A DNA stretch of 64,000 nucleotides from Rhodoferax ferrireducens (GTDB lineage: Bacteria; Pseudomonadota; Gammaproteobacteria; Burkholderiales; Burkholderiaceae_C), in contig MTEI01000001.1 in NCBI GenBank assembly GCA_002083775.1, positions 124,001 through 188,000 of the forward strand. The letters run 5' to 3'. The notes below the pieces were generated by a model. The model was not told where the DNA came from. It saw only the letters and a program-made list of their open reading frames with translations, and ran no database searches. Position numbers and translations under genes: made by a program. Below, piece by piece: positions 31,045 to 39,664 of the stretch. Numbering within the stretch: the stretch's first letter is position 1; the number at the start of each line of letters is the position of its first letter.

Positions 31045-31985
31045 GAGCGTAGCGCCAGTGACGCTTGCATGGCCTGGGCGGCTTCGTCCAGCGCGTTCAC
31101 CAGTTGGCCTCTGAGTGGGTGCGGCGCCGTCAGCTCGGGCAGCAGCAGACTCACCTGAAATGCAATCGCCACGCTCAAAGGGCGCACCAGCAGGTCGGGG
31201 CCAGACAGCGCCAGCGCGGTGAGCGGGTTGACGATGGCCACCCCCAGCCCTTGGCGCACCATGGCGCACACCGCCACCGCGCTGGCGGTCTCCAAGGCGG
31301 TGATGCGCGTCACGCCCGCTGCGGCAAACATCTGGTCAATGGCCTGGCGGTAAGGGTCGTCGGCCGCCAGGCTGACAAAGCGCTGGCCTTCAAAGTCCTG
31401 CGGTCTCAAGACTGGCAGGCGCGCCAGGGCGTGGCCGTGTGGCAGTACCGCCACCTCATTCACCTGCAACAGCTTCTTTAACGTCACGCCGGTGGGGGCC
31501 TCGGTGGTTTCGCTCAAACCCAGATCGAACCGCAGCTTGCTCAGCGCCTGCTCTAGCCAGGGCGACTCCAGCGGCACCACGCTCACCGCCGCCTCGGGCA
31601 AGGTTTGCTGGAACGCCAGCAGCGCGCGCGGCACCAGCGCTTGCGCCAGCGCAGGCAGGCAAGCCAGCCGCAGCCGCCCGGTGGATAACGTGCGCAACTC
31701 CAGCGCGCGGGCGGCAATCTGCTCCAGCCCGACAAAGGAGCGCTCCACCTCCTGCATCAGCGCCAGTGCACGCACCGTGGGGCGCAAGCGGCCACGCACC
31801 CGGTCAAACAGAGCAAACCCCAGCAGGTATTCCAGCCGTGCCAGCTCACGGCTCAGCGTGGGCTGGCTGGAGGCGGTGACTTCTGCTGCGCGGCTCAGAT
31901 TGCCGTGCTGCATGATGGCGCGGAAGATGGCCAGCTGGCGGTGGGTCAGCATGGGGATGGGCCCAGGCGGTCGCACACGCAGCAT
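31038..31985 (-). CDS. LysR family transcriptional regulator
   Basis: MLTHRQLAIFRAIMQHGNLSRAAEVTASSQPTLSRELARLEYLLGFALFDR HTH and periplasmic-binding-like effector domain. Confidence 0.92.
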   Translation of the reverse strand: MLRVRPPGPIPMLTHRQLAIFRAIMQHGNLSRAAEVTASSQPTLSRELARLEYLLGFALFDRVRGRLRPTVRALALMQEVERSFVGLEQIAARALELRTLSTGRLRLACLPALAQALVPRALLAFQQTLPEAAVSVVPLESPWLEQALSKLRFDLGLSETTEAPTGVTLKKLLQVNEVAVLPHGHALARLPVLRPQDFEGQRFVSLAADDPYRQAIDQMFAAAGVTRITALETASAVAVCAMVRQGLGVAIVNPLTALALSGPDLLVRPLSVAIAFQVSLLLPELTAPHPLRGQLVNALDEAAQAMQASLALRSQ

Positions 31986-32338
31986 CAGGCGGCTTTCAAA
32001 TACATGTCAATGTGCAAGGACGAATAGGGGCACACCACGCCGCCGCCTTCAGTGCGCTCCAGCAAGCCCAGCCCTGCCAGGATCACCACGTCTTCATGCA
32101 CGCGCTTGACATCGCGCCCCACGGTGCGGGCCAGTTCGCGCACCGAGAGTTCGCCCCGGCCCTGGGCCGCATGGACGATTTCCCATCGCTTCTCGGTGAG
32201 TTGCCCAAAAAATTGGCCAGGGCTCTCGAAATTGAGCACTTCGCCTTGATAAGTGTCAGCTTGCGTGGTCTGACCCAGGGCACGCAAGGCGCCTTTCCAG
32301 TCGGGTTGCAGGGTGATGGTGAGGTAACGGTCGGTCAT
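31985..32338 (-). CDS. COG4190-like HTH antitoxin (TumA-like)
   Basis: FESPGQFFGQLTEKRWEIVHAAQGRGELSVRELARTVGRDVKRVHEDVVILAGLGLLERTEGGGVVCPY. Confidence 0.75.
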   Translation of the reverse strand: MTDRYLTITLQPDWKGALRALGQTTQADTYQGEVLNFESPGQFFGQLTEKRWEIVHAAQGRGELSVRELARTVGRDVKRVHEDVVILAGLGLLERTEGGGVVCPYSSLHIDMYLKAA

Positions 32339-32619
32339 GGTTCTCTCCTGGCAGCCACGGCTGCAATAAAGTCTTCGATCAATTGCGCCACACTGGTGAA
32401 GGCGTAGGGCACTTCAGCGCCGTCCAGGTGACAGTGGTCGCCCTTGCCGCGCTCGTTGTCAAAGCCCACCACGCGCACACCGTTCACCACATAGACCGCG
32501 CTGTATTTGTAGCCGTGCTCGGTGGGTGGCACGGGCGCGGGCACTTTCCACACCACCACTTCCAAAATGGCGCCGTCAGGGGTGATGTCTTTGAAGCGGG
32601 TGATGAGTTGGGCTGGCAT
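32335..32619 (-). CDS. TumE/DUF6516-like toxin
   Basis: ILEVVVWKVPAPVPPTEHGYKYSAVYVVNGVRVVGFDNERGKGDHCHLDGAEVPYAFTSVAQLIEDF; 4-nt ATGA overlap with HTH partner. Confidence 0.75.
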   Translation of the reverse strand: MPAQLITRFKDITPDGAILEVVVWKVPAPVPPTEHGYKYSAVYVVNGVRVVGFDNERGKGDHCHLDGAEVPYAFTSVAQLIEDFIAAVAARREP

Positions 32620-32821
32620 GTTGGCAATTATGACAACATATGACGTCATCGGCTTGACGCCTGGCAGATGACATCGCGCCCAGCTGTTTGCCAACAGCGT
32701 GCAGGGTTGTGGTGTCAAACATGACGTGAGCAACGCCGCAGGTTGCGACGCTGAGTTTGGCCTTTGTATATCAAAAGTGAATAGGTGCAAAACAAAATGC
32801 CTATTGATTGAATGGAAAGGC

Positions 32822-32838
32822 GTTGGCATGATGCCAAC
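32822..32838. promoter_or_regulatory. Inverted repeat GTTGGCA-TGA-TGCCAAC abutting the lysA start codon
   Basis: 7-bp perfect arms, 3-nt spacer, ends 1 nt before ATG at 32839. Confidence 0.45.
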
Positions 32839-34098
32839 ATGAACCCATTCACCCCCACCACCTTGGCCGCACTGGCCCAAACCGACGGCACGCCGCTGTG
32901 GGTGTACGACGCCGCCACCATTGAGCGGCAAATCGCCGCGTTGCGCGCCTTCGACGTGATCCGTTTTGCCCAGAAGGCCAATTCCAACACCCACATCCTG
33001 AAGCTGATGAAGCGCTGCGGGGTGATGGTGGATGCGGTGTCGCTGGGCGAGATCGAGCGCGCGCTGGCCGCTGGCTACACACCCGGTGTGCACCACGGCC
33101 ATGCCGAGATTGTGTTTACCGCCGATTTGCTGGACCGCGCCACGCTGGCGCGCGTGGCTGAGTTGGGCATTCCGGTGAATTGCGGCTCGATCGACATGCT
33201 GGACCAGTTGGGTAGCGTGAGCCCCGGCCACCCGGTGTGGTTACGCATCAACCCCGGTTTTGGCCACGGCCACAGCAACAAGACCAACACTGGCGGCGAG
33301 CACAGCAAACACGGCATCTGGCACACCGATCTGGCACAAGCCTGTCAACGGGTGCGTGCCAACGACCTGAAACTGATGGGCCTGCACATGCACATCGGCT
33401 CGGGCGTGGATTACACGCACCTGCAGGAGGTGTGTGGCGCGATGGTGGAACTGGTGGCCGAGGTCGCCGTGCAAGGCCTGGACCTGCAGGCCATTTCCGC
33501 AGGTGGTGGCCTGTCGATTCCCTACCAGGCGGGTGAGCCGGAGATCGACACGGCGCATTACTTCAGCCTGTGGGACGCCGCGCGCCAGCAGATTGCCGAC
33601 CTGTTGGGCCACCCGGTGGCGCTGGAGATTGAGCCGGGCCGTTACTTGGTGGCTGAATCTGGCGTGCTGCTGACCGAGGTGCGCGCCACTAAAACCATGG
33701 GCAGCAACCCGTTTGTGCTGGTGGACGCGGGTTTCAGCGATCTGATGCGCCCGGCCATGTACGGCAGTTTTCACGGCATGGAGATCCTTCACGCCGACGG
33801 CACACCGGCTAGCGGGCCGTTGCAGGACACAGTGGTAGGTGGGCCACTGTGCGAGTCGGGGGACGTGTTCACGCAGGGCGAAGGCGGCGTGGTGTTGACG
33901 CGCCCGTTGCCGGTGGCGCAAGTGGGGGATGTGCTGGTGTTGCACGACACCGGGGCCTATGGCGCGTCGATGTCATCCAACTACAACACCCGGCCGTTGA
34001 TTGCTGAAGTGCTGGTTGAGAACGGTCTGCCGAGGTTAATTCGGCGGCGGCAGACGGTGGCGGAGTTGCTGGCGCTGGAAGACACGGGAGCCGATTGA
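32839..34098 (+). CDS. lysA: Diaminopimelate decarboxylase
   Basis: TPLWVYDAATIERQIAALRAFDVIRFAQKANSN, GLHMHIGSGVDY, VGGPLCESGDVF, DTGAYGASMSSNYNTRP. Confidence 0.95.
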   Translation: MNPFTPTTLAALAQTDGTPLWVYDAATIERQIAALRAFDVIRFAQKANSNTHILKLMKRCGVMVDAVSLGEIERALAAGYTPGVHHGHAEIVFTADLLDRATLARVAELGIPVNCGSIDMLDQLGSVSPGHPVWLRINPGFGHGHSNKTNTGGEHSKHGIWHTDLAQACQRVRANDLKLMGLHMHIGSGVDYTHLQEVCGAMVELVAEVAVQGLDLQAISAGGGLSIPYQAGEPEIDTAHYFSLWDAARQQIADLLGHPVALEIEPGRYLVAESGVLLTEVRATKTMGSNPFVLVDAGFSDLMRPAMYGSFHGMEILHADGTPASGPLQDTVVGGPLCESGDVFTQGEGGVVLTRPLPVAQVGDVLVLHDTGAYGASMSSNYNTRPLIAEVLVENGLPRLIRRRQTVAELLALEDTGAD

Positions 34099-34129
34099 CG
34101 CCACCAGCCTTGGGTGTGGTCCGGGGCGC

Positions 34130-34198
34130 GGGCTGGGCGGACGCCGAGGCCTCATGACGCTTCGCTTTTTAAAATCGGCCTCGACATCCGCCCAACCC
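34130..34198. repeat. Long imperfect inverted repeat downstream of lysA
   Basis: gggctgggcggacgccgaggcc ... ggcctcgacatccgcccaaccc, 22-nt arms with 3 mismatches. Confidence 0.6.
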
Positions 34199-34310
34199 AC
34201 ACCCCTGCCGTTGCGTGGGGCTGACAGAGGGCCAATTTCCGCGCCCAGGGACACCCAAGGCATACCGCGGGTCAAAGCGGACAGCAACCGGACACCATGT
34301 CAGAAGTGCT

Positions 34311-34763
34311 TCAATGCTTCATCGGCATGTTCCCGCCCCCCAGCGCGGTCACAGGGGCTTTGACTTCCTGGGTGAACTGCTTTTTGGTCTGGGTGTCTTC
34401 AAAAATGAGCGTGATCGGCACCACATCACCGCCTTTGAGCTGCTGCTTGAGCTCGATCAGCATGATGTGAAAGCCACCGGGTTTGAGCTCCAGCACGCGC
34501 CCGGGCACGATGTCCAGGCCGGGGATCTGGCGCATTTTCATGATGTTGTTGTCCATCAGCATCTCATGGATTTCCACCACATGGGCCACCGGCGACTGCG
34601 CTGCGATCAGGCGTGTGTCTTTGCTGGCACTGAGCTGCATGAACGCGCCGCTGGCCTGCTGCTTGGGCACGGTGCCGCGCACCCACGGGTCTTGAATGGT
34701 GACCTGGGCTTGCGCCAAAGTGGCAGCGGCCAGCAGGCAGAGGGAGGCAACAAGTTTTTTCAT
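34311..34763 (-). CDS. Periplasmic copper chaperone PCu(A)C
   Basis: Signal peptide; DPWVRGTVPKQQASGAFMQLSA, VEIHEMLMDNNIMKMRQIPGLDIVPGRVLELKPGGFHIMLI (HxnMx21-22HxM-type). Confidence 0.9.
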   Translation of the reverse strand: MKKLVASLCLLAAATLAQAQVTIQDPWVRGTVPKQQASGAFMQLSASKDTRLIAAQSPVAHVVEIHEMLMDNNIMKMRQIPGLDIVPGRVLELKPGGFHIMLIELKQQLKGGDVVPITLIFEDTQTKKQFTQEVKAPVTALGGGNMPMKH

Positions 34764-34805
34764 AGTCGGCATTCCGGGTGGCGTGAAATCGGGGGGGGGG
34801 TGGGG

Positions 34806-35663
34806 TCAGCCTCGGGCCACGGGGCGCGCCGGGTTGCTGCACCACTCGCTCCAACTGCCCGCGTACAGGCGGGTGCGACCCAGGCCAGCCACCTCCATGG
34901 CCAGCACATTGGGCACCGAACTCACGCCGCTGCCGCAGTGGTGCACCACCGTGGCCGGGTCACGCTGGCCCAGCACGGCGTTGAATTCGCCTTGGAGTTG
35001 TTCGGGTGATTTGAACAAACCATTGCTTTGCAGGTTGCTGGCAAACGGGCGGTTCAAGGCACCGGGAATGTGCCCGGCGACCGGGTCAATCGGCTCCACC
35101 TCACCCAGAAAACGCGGTGTGGCGCGGGCATCCAGAATGGTTTGGGTCGGGCGACCCAGGTTGTTTGCTATATCTTCCGTAGTGACCCACTCAACCAGCG
35201 CGGGGGCTGGCGTGAAATTGGATGCTGAAGCCGCAGCACCCGGCCCGGATTCAACCGCACCACCCGCCGCTACCCAGGCCTGCAGGCCACCGTCCAGCAC
35301 GGCCACGGCCTCGTGGCCCAGCCATTTCAGCAGCCACCACAGGCGCCCGCAGTAGTTGATGCCCTGGCGGTCGTACACCACCGCTTGCATGTCGTTGGTA
35401 AAACCAACGCTGGCTAGCCAGGCCGCCAGCACCTTGCGCTGGGGCAGCGGGTGGCGGCCGCCACACACCGCTTGTGTGGGGTCAAAGCAGCACAGATGGC
35501 GGTCCAGATCGGCGCGCACGGCACCGGCGATGTGGCTTTCCAGAAACTGCACATCACCCTGCTGGGGTTGCAGCAGCTCAAAGCTGCAGTCAAACACCAT
35601 CAGTGCTTGGCCGCTGGTGCGCAGGGTCTGGAGTTGGTCAACGGAGATTAGGGTGGTGTACAT
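34806..35663 (-). CDS. Sulfurtransferase with tandem rhodanese domains
   Basis: FDCSFELLQ, HIAGAVRADLDRHL, YDRQGINYCGRLWWLLKWLGH, HIPGALNRPF, VVHHCGSGVSSVPN. Confidence 0.9.
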   Translation of the reverse strand: MYTTLISVDQLQTLRTSGQALMVFDCSFELLQPQQGDVQFLESHIAGAVRADLDRHLCCFDPTQAVCGGRHPLPQRKVLAAWLASVGFTNDMQAVVYDRQGINYCGRLWWLLKWLGHEAVAVLDGGLQAWVAAGGAVESGPGAAASASNFTPAPALVEWVTTEDIANNLGRPTQTILDARATPRFLGEVEPIDPVAGHIPGALNRPFASNLQSNGLFKSPEQLQGEFNAVLGQRDPATVVHHCGSGVSSVPNVLAMEVAGLGRTRLYAGSWSEWCSNPARPVARG

Positions 35664-35743
35664 CTGGAGGGCTTTTCAGAAAATGGGTGCAAGTGGCAGG
35701 TGCTGATTCTAGGAAACCGGGCCGTTGGCGGCGGCGTCGCTCC

Positions 35744-36634
35744 TCAACCGGGCTCGGCCGGGGCGATGTTGGGCAGGGCGCGGTTGCGCAGCACGGTCGC
35801 GGTGATGCCGCTGGCGATGATCAAGGTGATACCAACCCAGCCCATTGGGGTTACCGGCTCACCAAAGATGACCAGGCTGTACCCGGCTGCAAAAACAATC
35901 CCCATGTATTGCAAGTTGGCCACTAGCAGGGTAGAGCCTCGGCTGTAGGCGCGCGTCATGGCCCATTGGCCCAGTGAAGCGAGTACGCCAATGGGAACCA
36001 GCCAGGCCAGGGCCTGCCAACGCACGCCGCTCCAGGGCGTGAAACCAAACCACAGCGCGCCCAGCAGGCCAACCACGGTGGTGCCAATGGCAAAGTAAAA
36101 CACCACCCGCCCCTCTGGCTCGCCCACCTTGCCCAGTGCCGCCACCTGCAACATGGCCATGGCAGCCCCCAGGCCCGACATCAGGCCGATCAACCCGGCA
36201 AACAGCTGGTCCTGGGCCAGAGTAGGGCGCAGCAGCAGAATCACCCCGGCAAAACTGGCCAACACCGTGGCCATCAGCGGCCCCTGGCGGCCGGTTTTGC
36301 CGTAAAGCAGCGCACCACCGATGACAAAGGTCGCCACCCACACGCCGCTCATGTAGTTGAGGGTCATGGCCGTGGCCAGCGGTAGATGGGCAATGGCGTA
36401 GAACCAGCTGGTCATGGAGAAAACGCCCACCATGGAGCGCCAGGCGTGCATCATCGGCACGGTGGTGGCAATGGGTGTGCGGTGCGCCCGCAAGATCAGC
36501 CAGACAAACACCATGCTGATCAGGCCACGGTAGAACACCAATTCAAACGAATGGAAGTCGGCCCCGGCGATCTTGATGCCCACCGCCATGGTGGAGAAAA
36601 AGAGGGCCGCCAACACCATCCACAGGGCTTGCAT
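35744..36634 (-). CDS. EamA/DMT family transporter
   Basis: About ten TM segments, duplicated EamA pattern; IFGEPVTPMGWVGITLIIASG. Confidence 0.88.
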   Translation of the reverse strand: MQALWMVLAALFFSTMAVGIKIAGADFHSFELVFYRGLISMVFVWLILRAHRTPIATTVPMMHAWRSMVGVFSMTSWFYAIAHLPLATAMTLNYMSGVWVATFVIGGALLYGKTGRQGPLMATVLASFAGVILLLRPTLAQDQLFAGLIGLMSGLGAAMAMLQVAALGKVGEPEGRVVFYFAIGTTVVGLLGALWFGFTPWSGVRWQALAWLVPIGVLASLGQWAMTRAYSRGSTLLVANLQYMGIVFAAGYSLVIFGEPVTPMGWVGITLIIASGITATVLRNRALPNIAPAEPG

Positions 36635-36696
36635 TTTTTTATATAAGAAATCAGGCTCCAGCCCTTATTCGATAACGGCTAGTAGCTATTTAAAAA
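36634..36696. repeat. Class-1 palindromic repeat, intergenic copy E
   Basis: atataagaaatcaggctccagcccttattcgataacggctagtagctattta. Confidence 0.8.
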
Positions 36697-36703
36697 AGAG
36701 TAT

Positions 36704-37831
36704 TCATGTGGCCATTTGGCGGCGGTACCAGTCGTGAAAGTGCTGCATGCCGTCTTCCATCGGGCTCTGGTAGGGGCCCACCTCGTTGTCGCCACGGTCC
36801 AGCAGCGCCTTGCGGCCCGCGTCCATGCGCTCGCCAATTTCGTCGTCTTCGATGCAGGTTTCCATGTAAGCGGCCTGCTGGGCTTCGACGAACTCGCGCT
36901 CAAACGCCACGATGTCTTCGGGGTAATAAAACGCCACCATGTTCATGGTCTTGTCCACCCCCATCGGGTGCAGCGTGGACACGGTCAGCACATGCGGGTA
37001 CCACTCGACCATGATGTGCGGGTAATAGGTCAACCAGATGGCGCCGCGTTCAGGTTGCTGGCCGCCTCTGTAGGCCAGCAGGGCATCGTGCCAGCGCTTG
37101 TAAACGGGTGAGCCGGGGCGGCCAAAGGCCTTGGAGACGCCCACGGTTTGCACCGAGTAGTGCTCCTTGAACTCCCAGGTCAGGTCGTCACAGGTGACAA
37201 AACTGCCCAGCCCGGGGTGAAACGGGCCCACGTGGTAGTCCTCCAGATAGACCTCGATGAAGGTTTTCCAGTTGTAGTTGCACTCGTGCAGTTCCACCTT
37301 GTCGAGCACAAAGCCCGAAAAATCGAGCTGCGCGCGAGTGTCCATGCCCGCCAGATCGGCGGCAATGTCGCGGTGATTGCCTTCAAACAGCAGCCCGTTC
37401 CACTCTTGCAGCGGGTAGTTGGCCAGGCTCAGGCACGGGTCTTGTGCAAAGTGCGGCGCGCCAATCAATTCGCCCGCAGGTTTGTCGCCGCCGCCGCTGT
37501 AGGTCCAGCGGTGGATCGGGCAGACGATGTTGCCCCCCGCGCCAGTCGCCCCGAGCGAGCCGCGCCCTTTGAGCATCAGCGCCTGGCGGTGGCGGCAGAC
37601 GTTGGAGACCAACTCCACGCCTTTGTCGGTGCGCACCAGCAGGCGACCTTCTTTTTCCTGCGGCAGGGCGTAGTAATCGCCCACGTTGGGCACACTGGAG
37701 GCGTGACCCACGTAACGTGGTCCCCGCTGGAAAAGGGTTTGCAGTTCGCGCTGGTACAGCGCGTCATCAAAATAAGCTGAAACTGGTAGTTGGCCGGTGG
37801 CCTGCTGCAGTTGAAGACTTAAATCAGACAT
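36704..37831 (-). CDS. Rieske-type aromatic ring-hydroxylating oxygenase, alpha subunit
   Basis: CRHRQALMLKGRG...CPIHRWTYSGGG Rieske centre; YNWKTFIEVYLEDYHVGPFHPGL mononuclear-iron region. Confidence 0.9.
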   Translation of the reverse strand: MSDLSLQLQQATGQLPVSAYFDDALYQRELQTLFQRGPRYVGHASSVPNVGDYYALPQEKEGRLLVRTDKGVELVSNVCRHRQALMLKGRGSLGATGAGGNIVCPIHRWTYSGGGDKPAGELIGAPHFAQDPCLSLANYPLQEWNGLLFEGNHRDIAADLAGMDTRAQLDFSGFVLDKVELHECNYNWKTFIEVYLEDYHVGPFHPGLGSFVTCDDLTWEFKEHYSVQTVGVSKAFGRPGSPVYKRWHDALLAYRGGQQPERGAIWLTYYPHIMVEWYPHVLTVSTLHPMGVDKTMNMVAFYYPEDIVAFEREFVEAQQAAYMETCIEDDEIGERMDAGRKALLDRGDNEVGPYQSPMEDGMQHFHDWYRRQMAT

Positions 37832-37945
37832 GGGTGACCTGACCTAAAGACTCCCCACAGGGAGATGCACAAAGCGTGCTGAGTGAAAAAAACCAGCGCA
37901 AGGCTGGCACAAGGCAGCGGGATTGTAGCCCCCGCCTCCCGCTGC

Positions 37946-39664
37946 TCAGCGCTGTAGCGCAAACCCGAAGTCGTTGCGGCTGGCCGACTTGACGCGGTAC
38001 ATGGCGCTGTCGGCACTGCTCAGCAAGGCATCGACGGTGTCACCGTCCTGCGGGTACAAGCTGATGCCCATGCTGAGTTCGATACTGCACAGGTGGCCTT
38101 CAAAAAACCACGGCTCGCGCATGCTGTCGATCAGCTTTTGGGCAATGGTGGCGAGCTGGTCGATGGCCACCGGGCTGTCCAGCAGCACCACAAATTCGTC
38201 GCCGCCCAGGCGCGCCACGGTATCGGTCTTGCGGGTGTTGGCCAGCAATTGGTTCGCCACCCATTGCAGCGCAGCATCGCCGGCGTCGTGGCCCCAGCGG
38301 TCATTGATGGCTTTGAAGTGGTCCATGTCGATGAACATCACCGCCAGAGGGTTGTGGGTGCGCTGGGCGCGCTCCAGGGCGTTGTCCAGCCGTTCCATGA
38401 ACAGGCGCCGGTTCGGCAGACCGGTGAGGGCATCCATGCGTGCCAGGTGTTCCAGCTCCTGGCGATTGGCCTGCAACTCGGTGAATTGCTGCCGGATTTG
38501 CTGCTGCATCTGATCAAAACTGCGCGCCAGCTGGCCAATCTCGTCCTGCCTGTTCACCGGCAGGCTGACGATGGGCTGCTCGGTAGAAAAGCGCGCCACC
38601 GCCGTGCTCATGCTGTTGATCGGGCGGGTGATCCAGCGCGCCAGCAACAGTGCCAGCGCAAAACCCAACAGGCCCAGTGCCCCGGCGATCTGCAAAATGG
38701 TCTGGCCTAGGGCCTCGGAGCGCTTCAGCACGCTGCTGCGGGGCTGTGCCAGCCCCAAGTGCAGCGCGGCCTCGCTGTTGGCAATCTTCACCTGGCTGCT
38801 GATGAAGGCGGCCACCATCGGCACATCGGCGTGGGCGCCGTCATTGGTCTCCAGCAGCACCTGGGTGGCGCGGCCTTCCACCAGCGCCTGGGTGGCTGGA
38901 AACTCGTCCTGCATCAACACCCGCCTTCCGGCATCGAACCCAAAGGTCTTGCTGCTGTCGGGATGAATCAAAAAATCGCCCTGCTGGTTGGCCAGAAAAA
39001 GCTGAAACTCGGCCGGCAGGTCGGCGGTCAGTCTGGCAAAGTTGCCTTTCAGGTCAATGTTGATCACGATCACCCCGATCGCCTGCCCCTGCGCATTGAC
39101 CACCGGCGAGGCCAGTTGTGCGGTGGGCTGGCCCAGCCCGGCGTGGGCGCCGCGCTCGTGGTTGATCACAATGCGCGACAGGTAAGTGCTGTCTGCAGGC
39201 AGCTTCAGGGTGTCTGACACGTAGGGGTAGTGGCTCTTTTCCTGCAACTCGTCGCCTTGCACCATCAAAAGTTGGTCGTTATGGCGGTCCACCCGCACCC
39301 GCTCCAACCCATAGTCGGCAGCCGAGATCAACCGCAACTGAAAGAAACCGGGGTTGGCGGTCATCAGCAGCTTGAACAGGGTGGCCAGTTCATCGGCGTG
39401 GCGGGCAGTCTGGCTGGGTGGCTGGAGCAGCAGCGCCTGGCTGGCCGGGTGCCTGGCCAGCAGCAGCAAATCGCGCGATATATCCAGCCGGATCTCCTGA
39501 ATGCGCCGTGCCACGGCTTGTGTGGCGTTCATCAGCTCATCTTTGGCGGCCTGCACCAGCAGGTCGCGGCTGATCTGGTAGGCGTACAAGCCAGTCATCC
39601 CGGTGGTCAGCAGGCTGACCAGGGCCAGCACGCTACCAAATCGCGCGGCCAGCCCCCACCTCAT
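37946..39664 (-). CDS. Membrane diguanylate cyclase: dCACHE-like periplasmic domain, HAMP, GGDEF
   Basis: Two TM helices, ITRPINSMSTAVARFSTEQPIVSLPVNRQDEIGQLARSF HAMP, DALTGLPNRRLF...RLGGDEFVVLL. Confidence 0.92.
   Translation of the reverse strand: MRWGLAARFGSVLALVSLLTTGMTGLYAYQISRDLLVQAAKDELMNATQAVARRIQEIRLDISRDLLLLARHPASQALLLQPPSQTARHADELATLFKLLMTANPGFFQLRLISAADYGLERVRVDRHNDQLLMVQGDELQEKSHYPYVSDTLKLPADSTYLSRIVINHERGAHAGLGQPTAQLASPVVNAQGQAIGVIVINIDLKGNFARLTADLPAEFQLFLANQQGDFLIHPDSSKTFGFDAGRRVLMQDEFPATQALVEGRATQVLLETNDGAHADVPMVAAFISSQVKIANSEAALHLGLAQPRSSVLKRSEALGQTILQIAGALGLLGFALALLLARWITRPINSMSTAVARFSTEQPIVSLPVNRQDEIGQLARSFDQMQQQIRQQFTELQANRQELEHLARMDALTGLPNRRLFMERLDNALERAQRTHNPLAVMFIDMDHFKAINDRWGHDAGDAALQWVANQLLANTRKTDTVARLGGDEFVVLLDSPVAIDQLATIAQKLIDSMREPWFFEGHLCSIELSMGISLYPQDGDTVDALLSSADSAMYRVKSASRNDFGFALQR

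Noticed and set aside
34036-34287. 83-aa minus-strand ORF LTRGMPWVSLGAEIGPLSAPRNGRGVGW
   Set aside because: Spans an inverted repeat and the lysA 3' end; more likely a repeat-element remnant than a gene.
34790-34804. Poly-G run
   Set aside because: Short homopolymer; possible phase-variable tract but intergenic and without supporting context.
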